From positions 3,728,001 through 3,792,000 of the forward strand of contig CP064980.1 in NCBI GenBank assembly GCA_016699535.1: 64,000 nt of DNA, written 5' to 3'. The first letter of the stretch is position 1; every line of letters starts with the position of its first letter. Made by a program: the position numbers and the translations under genes. The notes under the pieces are model-generated. The model was not told the origin of the DNA and made no database searches. It saw nothing but the letters and a program-made list of their open reading frames with translations. The stretch comes from Myxococcales bacterium. Lineage in GTDB: Bacteria; Myxococcota_A; Polyangia; Polyangiales; GCA-016699535. Positions 37,741-45,315 of the stretch are shown one piece after another.

Positions 37741-38649
37741 TCAGCGTAGCCTGAAACGTCCGCCAGGCAACTCCTGCACTCTGGCGGCCAAGCTAAGCAT
37801 GACCAGCGCGGTTTGTACTCTTTTTGCAGAAAGCCCCGATGCCTGAATCAAGCCATCTCGGTCCATGGGACCCTGCTTAAGAAGGGTAGCAATCTGCTGC
37901 TGATCTCCATCTAAAAGCTTGATATTATTTGTTTTTTGTTCAAAAAGCATGGGGTTTTCGTGCATGCGGGGTCTCTTTTTAAGACCCCTTAAGGCCGGAT
38001 GCGATAGGACATCTTGGACAGAAGTGCAAATGAGGCCACCTCTTTTAGCCAAAGAAAGTGCGCCCTGCCCCCTCGGGTCCCAAGGGCTAGCTGGCACAAA
38101 AAACACCGGAATATCAAGGTCTTGAGCCCATTTTGCCGTGATAAGCGCACCGCTTCGCACAGGAGCCTGGACCACTAGCACAACCTGGCTCAATGCGGCG
38201 ATCAGACGGTTTCGTTGCACAAACATCCAACTGGCAATGGCTTGCCCCGGCTGCTGCTCACTAAGCAAAACGCCGCCCCTATCCACTATAGTACTAAAGA
38301 GCGCGTGATTACGTCGGGGATAAGGACGATCAAGGGGAGAGGCAAGAACGACGGTGGTTGTTCCATCACCATCGAGCGCGCCCTGATGCGCAGCCGTATC
38401 AATACCGTGCGCTCCGCCCGATACGATGGTGAGCCCGACCTGAGCCAGCGCTGCGCACAATTCGCGTGTGAAACCAAGCGCTTCGCTTGAAGCGCGCCGC
38501 GTGCCAACCACCGCCACACTGGGCCTATCACCCGGGCCATCGCCACAGACCCAAAGTTGCTTAGGCGCTTTGCCTAGTTTTTGCAATCTCGACGGCCAGA
38601 CGGGGCTATTCGGCTGGATGCAGCTCTGTTTAAAAAGCGTTTGAGCCAT
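37741..38649 (-). CDS. dprA: DNA-processing protein DprA
   Basis: Loads RecA on incoming single-stranded DNA in transformation. The Rossmann core has SVAVVGTRRASSEALGFTREL, SGGAHGIDTAAHQGAL (residues ~98-113), VVLASPLDRPYPRRNHALF, GGVLLSEQQPG, FVQRNRLIAALSQVVLVVQAP and SGALITAKWAQDLDIPVFFVP. A C-terminal winged helix (LLKQGPMDRDGLIQASGLSAKRVQTAL) is present. The usual N-terminal SAM domain is short or missing (302 residues). The dprA-topA adjacency is common in bacteria. Confidence 0.93.
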   Translation of the reverse strand: MAQTLFKQSCIQPNSPVWPSRLQKLGKAPKQLWVCGDGPGDRPSVAVVGTRRASSEALGFTRELCAALAQVGLTIVSGGAHGIDTAAHQGALDGDGTTTVVLASPLDRPYPRRNHALFSTIVDRGGVLLSEQQPGQAIASWMFVQRNRLIAALSQVVLVVQAPVRSGALITAKWAQDLDIPVFFVPASPWDPRGQGALSLAKRGGLICTSVQDVLSHPALRGLKKRPRMHENPMLFEQKTNNIKLLDGDQQQIATLLKQGPMDRDGLIQASGLSAKRVQTALVMLSLAARVQELPGGRFRLR

Positions 38650-38693
38650 ACCGTTTTGTTGTCGGCCATTCGCGCTTGTGGTTGCTTAGGCGC

Positions 38694-39239
38694 ATGGAGT
38701 TAAATACGGAAACCCTGCGCCCTATTGTTTTTCTCGTGGCCGGTGGCTTGTTCTTTATCTGGCTCGAACGGATAGGCAGCAGATGGTTTCGGTCTCTGCG
38801 CGCACGCTTTCGGGCGAAACGTTGGCAAAAAGGGGAAAACAAGGCCCTGCGCATGCTTAGCGCGGCAGGCTATCGCATCCAAAGCACGCAAGACAGCAGA
38901 ACCTGGACACTCTTCGTCAACGAAAAACCTTTGTCCGTAAAGCTCCGGGCTGACGCGATTGTCGAGAGGCATGGCCAACGCTACGTCGCCGAAATTAAGA
39001 CTGGAAGCAAAGCGCCACAAATTCAGAACTCCGCAACACGAAGGCAACTGCTCGAGTACGCCTGCGCCTACGGAGCCTCAGGCGTGCTACTGGTCGATGC
39101 GGAGAACGAGCAAATTCATCACGTCCAATTTGATCTTCCTGAACAGAACACTGCAATAAAGCACAGCCCATTTGCGTGGGCTTGGCTCATCGCACTGCTG
39201 AGCATTGCGGTAGCGGTTTATCTTCGATCGCGGTCTTGA
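38694..39239 (+). CDS. Membrane-anchored PD-(D/E)XK nuclease-like protein
   Basis: ATG 38694 follows TTAGG. The 181-residue protein has one transmembrane helix at residues ~10-25 (PIVFLVAGGLFFIWL), a basic stretch, then KGENKALRMLSAAGYRI. The nuclease pattern is Asp87 (RADAIV), Glu100-x-Lys102 (VAEIKTG) and Gln118 (RRQLLEYACAYG). A second helix (AWAWLIALLSIAVAVYLRS) ends the protein. The core resembles YraN and related Holliday-type nucleases but is held between two membrane helices. It is divergent from dprA, so a link to DNA uptake is possible but unproven. Confidence 0.7.
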   Translation: MELNTETLRPIVFLVAGGLFFIWLERIGSRWFRSLRARFRAKRWQKGENKALRMLSAAGYRIQSTQDSRTWTLFVNEKPLSVKLRADAIVERHGQRYVAEIKTGSKAPQIQNSATRRQLLEYACAYGASGVLLVDAENEQIHHVQFDLPEQNTAIKHSPFAWAWLIALLSIAVAVYLRSRS

Positions 39240-39264
39240 ACGATTCATCGATAGCAGAGCACTC

Positions 39265-39423
39265 GTGCACTGATTGGAAAGTATTGAGCCGAGATCGCAA
39301 AGTGAAGGCGTGAGATGCAAGGAAGAAAGCCGCAGAAATATCGCGAATATTTCAAGGTTTTCTGACGCCGCAGCTCGCGCCTTCACTGCGGCGAGACGGG
39401 TCAATCCTTTCCAATCAGTGCAC
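39265..39423. repeat. Second MITE-like element with 23-bp terminal inverted repeats
   Basis: GTGCACTGATTGGAAAGTATTGA at 39265-39287 is matched by the reverse complement of 39401-39423 with one mismatch. The inside (about 113 bases) has a further palindromic region (GTGAAGGCG / CGCCTTCAC). The right end touches the TAG stop of hemH, just as the 18254-18414 element touches the xerC stop. No gene is visible inside. Confidence 0.65.
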
Positions 39424-40444
39424 TAGCGCGCAGCGCAGCACCCAGGCTTACAAGGCTGAACTCTTGGGCCAAGCGATCCCACAGCCTTTGGCTCTAGTTT
39501 TTGTACATTCTCACGGACGAGTGCATGCATCATATCGATAAAAACCGGATGGCTGCCCGCGGTAGGAGCCCTTAGCATCTTTATTCCAAGAGCTTTTGCG
39601 TTTTGCTGAGCTTCAATATCCAAATCATAAATGACTTCAAAATGATCCGAAACGAAGCCAACAGGACAAAGCCAGGCATGCGTGATGCTCTCTTCCGCAA
39701 GGGCCGAAGGTAGTCATTAACATCGGGTTCGAGCCACGGCAGATGCGGCGGGCCACTTCGGCTTTGGAAAATAAGTTTCCATGAATCGATACCCAACTCA
39801 TGTGCAACGAGCGAAGCTACGCAGTTTAGCTGCTCGAGGTAGTCACACTTCGCGGACATCGCCTGCGGAATGCTATGCGCAGTAAAGGCATAAGCAACAG
39901 TTGCTCCGTTGGCTTGTTGTTGGATCGCTGCTAACGATGCACGTGCCGATTCGACCACTGCTTTAATGAAATAAGGATGATTGAAATAAGGACGTATTTT
40001 TGTCACCATTGGAGCATCCTCGCCGAGCGCTGCTCGCGCCGTTTCGATATTCTCCAAATACTGCCGACAACCGGAATACGAACTGTACGCTGAGGTCACG
40101 AAAGCCAAGGCATGCTTGATACCGTCACCTCGCATCCGGCGCAGCGTATCTTCCAGAAGAGGATGCCAGTTTCGGTTGCCATAATAGATAGGCAAATGCG
40201 GGCCATCTTTTTCGAGAACTACGCGCAGGGCTTGTATCAATGCCTCATTCAGTTCATTGATGGGGCTCTTGCCGCCAAACTGCATATAACGTTCTGCAAC
40301 TTCGGCCAGACGCGCCTCGGGAACATTTCGCCCTTGGACAACTCGCTTCAAGAATGGAAGCACGTCATCGGGGCCGTCTGGTCCACCAAAAGAAAGAAGA
40401 AGCAACGCGTCGTATTGGGAAAGCTCCGAGCTCACAGTCCACAC
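39423..40444 (-). CDS. hemH: Ferrochelatase with C-terminal Cys cluster (frameshift near 39703)
   Basis: Inserts iron into porphyrin in haem synthesis. First frame: DALLLLSFGGPDGPDDVLPFL, AERYMQFGGKSPIN, IYYGNRNWHPLLEDTL, TSAYSSYSGCRQYLENI, YAFTAHSIPQAMS with the catalytic His, and WKLIFQSRSGPPHLPWLEPDVNDYL. After CTTCGG the other frame continues ALAEESITHAWLCPVGFVSDHFEVIYDLDIEAQ and ends KPGCCAAR. One base is missing at about 39703. The end VQPCKPGCC suggests a [2Fe-2S] ligand set as in some bacterial ferrochelatases. The start may be GTG 40435, which overlaps the preceding stop (GTGA), or GTG 40444. Confidence 0.92.
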
Positions 40445-40797
40445 CGATCCTTAACCGCATCGATGAGACCCTGATGCAGGCCCAACGCCTCGGTCACTCG
40501 AAAGCGAATCGACGGATGATTGCGAGCAATCGCCTCGACCATCTCGGGAATATCCCTGCTGGCATGCTTGCCAGGACTAAGCATATAAGGATGCACTATC
40601 AGGCGATCGATACCTTCCTTAAGGCAGAGCTCAACCGCCTGCTTGAGATCCGGTTCGGCAAGCTCCATATGAGCATGCGTCACAAAGACTTCATCATCGA
40701 CATTTTTGCGCATTAAAGCAGCCACTTGCTCAAGCATCGCATTGGCTTCCACGCGGCGGCTCCCGTGGTCAATGAGAATCACTCCAGTATGAAACAC
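40432..40797 (-). CDS. Small CbiX/SirB-type chelatase
   Basis: The 121-residue protein has GVILIDHGSRRVEANAMLEQV with the metal-site His, VTHAHMELAEPDLKQAV and DRLIVHPYMLSPGKHASRDIP with the second His. These are the landmarks of the half-length CbiX family (class II chelatases for sirohydrochlorin). It overlaps hemH, so the pair may serve haem or sirohaem metal insertion. The exact metal and tetrapyrrole cannot be told from sequence. Confidence 0.82.
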   Translation of the reverse strand: MFHTGVILIDHGSRRVEANAMLEQVAALMRKNVDDEVFVTHAHMELAEPDLKQAVELCLKEGIDRLIVHPYMLSPGKHASRDIPEMVEAIARNHPSIRFRVTEALGLHQGLIDAVKDRCGL

Positions 40798-40891
40798 GGC
40801 ACAGGCATACCCTAAGTGCAGGCGAATGCCCAGCCCAAGTCTTCACAGAGGGGGTAGCTCTGGCCATGCGCTCGATGTAGGCTACGGCCCA

Positions 40892-42322
40892 ATGCATATT
40901 CTACTTATCAGCCCAGGTTTTTATCCTTTCCACGGACACAACGCGGTGACCGAAGCCACTGCTGGATTGGCTAAAGCTCTACGTAATCTCAAATACGAAG
41001 TCACTACCCTGTGTCCTCTTTTGCCGAGTGAAGCACACAAACAACGTGGCCTTGCACGCCGCCTTGATCCCCTCAGTGTAAAACTGGGCGATCAAAGCAA
41101 AGAGTTTGTGATCTTTGAAAGCAAGAGCCCATCCGGGGTCAACCACGTTTTTCTAAGCCACGAAGATCCTACCTCTTCTGCATCACCGGAAACACTAAGC
41201 GATATGGATGTTTTTTTCTGTGAAGCGGCTAGTCGTTTTGTTCACGAGTTTCCAGAAGCACTCGATGTCGTTCACGTGCACGACGTTGCCTGCGCGCTTT
41301 GCGTACCCATGCTCAAAAGCACCGAGCACACAGCAAATGCAAACTATCCGATCCTTTTCACCCTCTACGACCTTGAGCATCAAGGGAAACTGTCCGAACT
41401 ACAGGCTTCAGAACTTGGCCTGCAAAACAAAGACTTTTCTGATTCGCTACTTTTTGCCGGTACCGTTAACCCCGCTGCCGCTGCAATTCAATACACAGAT
41501 GTCTTGTGCACAAACACGGTCCGTCTTGCTGCAGACCTTGAAGACGACAGCACGGCCATGGGATTAAAACAGCGCGCCGAGCAGCGTGAGCATTGCGCGA
41601 TTGGTATTGATTTTGGCGTCGATACTAGCGTCTGGAACCCTGCAACAGACACCTTTTTAAAAACACATTATGAATCCATCAATTTGCAAGGAAAAATTCA
41701 AAACAAGACGCAATTGCAATTTGAAAAGGACCTCGATGTCGAAGCTGACACGCCCTTGTGCGTGTGGCTCATTGAAAACACCGATTCCCTGCCAGAAAGC
41801 TTAGATGAAACATTTTTCCAACGTCTTTTTAGAAATGAATTGCAACTGATCATCTGCACTCCAAGCGATTCATTGCCTGAAGTTGTAACCACCCAAGAGC
41901 AAAGTTTTGAAAAGCAGCTTCGCTGTCAGCTTAATATGAGCGAACAAGACCAACACCGACTCATAGCAGCAGCCGATTTCTTACTGCTTTCAACATCCAG
42001 CAATCATCTGCTCAATTTGTCAGTCGTTGCATTTCGCTATGGTTCCATACCCGTAGTCGCAGACACCTCATTCCTTCCTCATTGTGTTTTAGACTGCGAT
42101 ACCGAATTGCGTAGCGGAAGCAGCTTTCTTTTCAGCACCACACACAATGATGACGTCCTGAAGACCTTGCAGCGAGCTCTTGCTGCCTATTCACAGAAGA
42201 AATTATTTCTAGACCTTCAACACAATATCATGAAAACAGATCTATCTTGGGACCGCAGTGCACGTCATTACGCACAACTCTATAAAGAACTCGCCTCTGC
42301 CGAACAAAAACAGGAGAAATAG
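40892..42322 (+). CDS. Degenerate glycogen/starch-synthase-like glycosyltransferase
   Basis: Overall fold of GT5 glycogen synthase: MHILLISPGFYPFHGHN at the N-terminus, DVVHVHDVACALCVPML, VLCTNTVRLAADL, and GIDFGVDTSVWNPATDTFL in the middle, then a second Rossmann domain. Conserved catalytic motifs are altered. The N-terminal K-x-GGL-x-DV motif of GlgA is replaced by NAVTEATAGLAKAL, and the C-terminal GG loop region reads GSIPVVADTSFLPHC. The protein (476 residues) may be a non-catalytic or differently specific member. It is followed 6 bp later by an enoyl-CoA hydratase gene. Confidence 0.7.
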   Translation: MHILLISPGFYPFHGHNAVTEATAGLAKALRNLKYEVTTLCPLLPSEAHKQRGLARRLDPLSVKLGDQSKEFVIFESKSPSGVNHVFLSHEDPTSSASPETLSDMDVFFCEAASRFVHEFPEALDVVHVHDVACALCVPMLKSTEHTANANYPILFTLYDLEHQGKLSELQASELGLQNKDFSDSLLFAGTVNPAAAAIQYTDVLCTNTVRLAADLEDDSTAMGLKQRAEQREHCAIGIDFGVDTSVWNPATDTFLKTHYESINLQGKIQNKTQLQFEKDLDVEADTPLCVWLIENTDSLPESLDETFFQRLFRNELQLIICTPSDSLPEVVTTQEQSFEKQLRCQLNMSEQDQHRLIAAADFLLLSTSSNHLLNLSVVAFRYGSIPVVADTSFLPHCVLDCDTELRSGSSFLFSTTHNDDVLKTLQRALAAYSQKKLFLDLQHNIMKTDLSWDRSARHYAQLYKELASAEQKQEK

Positions 42323-42328
42323 CACTTC

Positions 42329-43090
42329 ATGAGTTCCTCTCCTATTCTTCAAAGCGAAAACAACGGTATTGTTACACTCGAGTTTAATCGACCCGAAAAA
42401 ATGAACGCCCTCAATGTGGCGATGTATGTTGAGCTAAAAGAAGCTCTCGAGCGTGCTGCCAAACAAAACGCGATTGCCGCGGTGCTGCTGCAAGGTAGCG
42501 GTGGCAACTTTTCAAGCGGAAACGATCTGGCCGATTTTGCTTCGCAAGACACTGAAAAGTTTGGCAAAGCCGTTCTCAGCTTTCTTGATACCTTGGCTCA
42601 ATTTCCCAAACCCATTGTTGCGAAAGTGCAAGGATATGCTGTGGGCATTGGAACAACAATGCTTCTGCATTGCGATTTTGCCTACGCAACAAAGGATGCT
42701 CAGTTTGGGCTGCCCTTTGTAAAGCTTGGGCTCGTACCCGAAGCAGCTTCAAGTTACTTGCTCCCATTGCTTGCCGGCCACCGCAAAGCAAGTGAACTGC
42801 TTTTGCTTGCTCAAGGCTTCGGAAGCGACGAAGCCAAAGAGATGGGGATTCTCAATGCAGTCGGTAATGAGCAGGCGATGGATTCAGCTGTCGAGCAAAC
42901 ACTTGCTTTGCTTCGCTCATTGCCGCGTGAAGCAGTTTTAGAAAGCAAACGTCTGCTCAAACTTCCCTTTCAAAAACAAATCCAGGATCAAATAAAGCAC
43001 GAAGCCCAGGCTTTTATGTTGGGGCTCCGTTCAGCAGCCACACAGCAAGCCATCGCTGCGTTTTTTGAGAAATCAAAAACAAACGCCTGA
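42329..43090 (+). CDS. Enoyl-CoA hydratase/isomerase family protein
   Basis: Crotonase-fold enzyme of 253 residues. VTLEFNRPEKMNALNVAMY, GSGGNFSSGNDLADF (first oxyanion hole), PIVAKVQGYAVGIGTTMLLHCDFAYATKDAQFGLPFVKLGLVPEA (second oxyanion hole) are present. Glu in LGLVPEAASS may be the catalytic acid, while the hydratase's first Glu is not obvious, so an isomerase-type activity is possible. Exact substrate unknown. It overlaps the following gene's upstream region, so both are probably co-transcribed. Confidence 0.85.
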   Translation: MSSSPILQSENNGIVTLEFNRPEKMNALNVAMYVELKEALERAAKQNAIAAVLLQGSGGNFSSGNDLADFASQDTEKFGKAVLSFLDTLAQFPKPIVAKVQGYAVGIGTTMLLHCDFAYATKDAQFGLPFVKLGLVPEAASSYLLPLLAGHRKASELLLLAQGFGSDEAKEMGILNAVGNEQAMDSAVEQTLALLRSLPREAVLESKRLLKLPFQKQIQDQIKHEAQAFMLGLRSAATQQAIAAFFEKSKTNA

Positions 43091-43100
43091 GAAACTATCT

Positions 43101-44528
43101 ATGAGAAAACTTCCTGAAATAAACCGACGTATTTTCTGTAACCGCACCTTGAATCTGCGCTCCATCAAAGCCGTTGGCTTTGACATGGACTACACCCTAA
43201 TCCACTACAACACCGAAGCTTGGGAGCAGCGGGCCTATGAGCATGTGCGTAACCGTCTTGCAGAAGCAGGCTTTCCCGTCAAACATCTTCGTTTCGATGC
43301 AAGTTTGGTAAAGCTTGGCCTTACGATTGACACCGAACTTGGCAACTTGGTTAAAGCAAATCGCTTTCGGTACATCAAACGTGCTTGCCATGGAACACGC
43401 CCTTTGAGTTACGATGAACAACGTAAAACTTATGGTCGTGTTCAGATTGATTTAAATCAGCCTCGATGGCGCTTCATGAACACCTTGTTTTCGCTTTCCG
43501 AGGCTTGCATGTACGTGCAAATGGTTGATTTGCTCGACAAGGGCCGGCTAGACAACCGTTTGGGCTACAGCGATGTCTATCGCATTGTGCGCTCACGCAT
43601 TGATGAGACCCACATGGAGGGCACCCTAAAGCAAGAGATCATCAATGACCCAAAGCGTTTCGTCGAGCTCGATAAAGAAATTCCACTGGCGCTATTGGAC
43701 CTCAAATACGCTGGGAAAAAACTTTTGCTGATTACCAATTCGGAATGGCACTACAGCGAAGCCATGATGAACTATGCTTTCGCTCCTTTTCTTCCCAAAA
43801 AAATGAATTGGAAAGAATTGTTCGACGTAATTATTGTTGAAGCCCAGAAACCGGACTTTTTTACAACACGAAAATCTATTTTTGAAATCGTCGATCACAA
43901 AGAAGGCCTGCTTCGACCTTTCTTTGGCAAACTTAAAAAAGGCGGAACCTATCTTGGCGGGAATGCAGCCCTGCTTGAAGACTGGCTGGGAATCGACGGT
44001 GAAGAATTTTTATACATTGGCGATCACATCTATGCCGATGTTTTGGTCTCGAAAGATCTCTTGCGTTGGCGAACAGCGCTCATCGTAAGAGAGCTCGAGC
44101 AAGACATCGAAAGCGATAAAAAATTTCTAAGCAAACAAAAAGAGCTCGAAAAACTCATGGTGCAAAAAGAATGCCTTGAGCATGAGTACTCGCTTTTACG
44201 CCTTGATTTGCAACGCCTCAAAAACAAATACGGGCCAAAACCCAAAGCAACCATGGGGAGTCTTCAGCAGTCGATCAAAACCGTTCGTGCCAAAGTAGTT
44301 AGTTTGGACGAAAGAATCGGACCTCTTGCAAAACAGGCTTCGGAGCTTACCAATTCCATCTGGGGACCATTGATGCGTGCCGGAAACGATAAAAGTTATA
44401 TCGCGAGACAAATTGAGCGCTATGCGGACATTTACATGTCGCGCGTTTCGAACTTAGTTGAGCAGACCCCTTTTGTTTACATGCGTTCTCAGCGCGGTAT
44501 GCAGCCTCACGATCCTGGTAATCTTTAA
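43101..44528 (+). CDS. HAD-superfamily 5'-nucleotidase (NT5C2-like)
   Basis: Cytosolic purine-type 5'-nucleotidase family. The HAD nucleophile motif is VGFDMDYTLIHYN with the Asp-x-Asp pair, motif II LLLITNSEWHY and motif III/IV FLYIGDHIYADVL. Family segments RFRYIKRACHGTRPLSYDEQ and PRWRFMNTLFSLSEACMYVQMVD agree with the HAD-IG nucleotidase group. A coiled-coil region lies at about residues 340-420. The chosen ATG at 43101 (MRKLPEINRRIFCNR) overlaps nothing essential; an upstream start at 43065 would run into the enoyl-CoA hydratase gene. Confidence 0.88.
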   Translation: MRKLPEINRRIFCNRTLNLRSIKAVGFDMDYTLIHYNTEAWEQRAYEHVRNRLAEAGFPVKHLRFDASLVKLGLTIDTELGNLVKANRFRYIKRACHGTRPLSYDEQRKTYGRVQIDLNQPRWRFMNTLFSLSEACMYVQMVDLLDKGRLDNRLGYSDVYRIVRSRIDETHMEGTLKQEIINDPKRFVELDKEIPLALLDLKYAGKKLLLITNSEWHYSEAMMNYAFAPFLPKKMNWKELFDVIIVEAQKPDFFTTRKSIFEIVDHKEGLLRPFFGKLKKGGTYLGGNAALLEDWLGIDGEEFLYIGDHIYADVLVSKDLLRWRTALIVRELEQDIESDKKFLSKQKELEKLMVQKECLEHEYSLLRLDLQRLKNKYGPKPKATMGSLQQSIKTVRAKVVSLDERIGPLAKQASELTNSIWGPLMRAGNDKSYIARQIERYADIYMSRVSNLVEQTPFVYMRSQRGMQPHDPGNL

Positions 44529-44540
44529 TAGGATAACAAG

Positions 44541-45089
44541 GTGTTTTTTGGCATTCGGCTAACTAAAGAATGGAAAGAAATGCTCAGCAGTGCGCAACAG
44601 GGCCTCGATGGCGTGCGCTGGACAAAGCAAGAGAACCTCCACCTCACATTGCTTTTTCTTGGAAACATTGACCAGAAGATCTCCAGCGAACTTTGCCAAA
44701 ACGCAACGCCTATGCTGCTTCGAAGCTTTTTCATCGATGGCCATGGTGTAAGCGCCTTCCCCGCACTCGAAAATCCCCGTGTACTCTTTGCATCCGTAAA
44801 ACTCAACGCCGAGCTATTAGCGCTGCACCAAAAGCTCCGAGACCTTTGTGAAGCACTTGGCATTCCCCTCGAAGCTCGATCCTACACACCACACATCACG
44901 CTAGGCCGTGTCCGTCGGAAAAAGCTACAGCTCCAAAACTGGCACGACGCCAATGAATCACTTGTCCTACCGCCCTTCCAAGTCCAAACCTTTGAGCTCA
45001 TGGAAAAAGAAAAACACGAACGAAGCCACCGCTATGCCACCCGTCAGGTTCTCCCACTCAATAAGGGGAAAGACTCTTTACCGGTTTAG
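44541..45089 (+). CDS. thpR: RNA 2',3'-cyclic phosphodiesterase (LigT/ThpR)
   Basis: 2H phosphoesterase of about 182 residues that hydrolyses 2',3'-cyclic ends. The two signature motifs HLTLLFLG (about residue 35) and HITLGRVR (about residue 118) are intact. RWTKQENLHLTLLFLGNID and SYTPHITLGRVRRKKL fit the bacterial ThpR form. The GTG start at 44541 lies 12 bp after the nucleotidase stop, so it may be in the same operon. Confidence 0.9.
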   Translation: MFFGIRLTKEWKEMLSSAQQGLDGVRWTKQENLHLTLLFLGNIDQKISSELCQNATPMLLRSFFIDGHGVSAFPALENPRVLFASVKLNAELLALHQKLRDLCEALGIPLEARSYTPHITLGRVRRKKLQLQNWHDANESLVLPPFQVQTFELMEKEKHERSHRYATRQVLPLNKGKDSLPV

Positions 45090-45285
45090 TCAGTGAACTG
45101 TGAAAGATTTGAGCTTTCTGCCAACACTGTTTGTTTGGATTAAATGTAGACAATCTACGATCTTGTACTGGAGCCAACCCTCTCCACTTGGGGAATATTT
45201 GCTGCTCCTGTCGGAAATGTGGCTTTCAGTATCTCGCCCTGACGAAAAAAAGTTAACGTTATCGCAGAGCCAAGTACACTGTTTT

Positions 45286-45302
45286 TTGGCATGAATATTG
45301 CT
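45286..45302 (+). promoter_or_regulatory. Sigma-54 promoter for the metalloprotease gene
   Basis: TTGGCATGAATATTGCT matches YTGGCACGRNNNTTGCW at all but one position, with GG at 45288-45289 and GC at 45300-45301. Transcription would start near 45313, about 3 bases before ATG 45316, which would make this an almost leaderless message. This is the best match in the window. Confidence 0.65.
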
Positions 45303-45315
45303 TAACTAATTAATC

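Noticed and set aside
45100..45294. Short open frame of 64 codons before the metalloprotease
   Set aside because: It overlaps the sigma-54 promoter, and no protein feature or ribosome site supports it.
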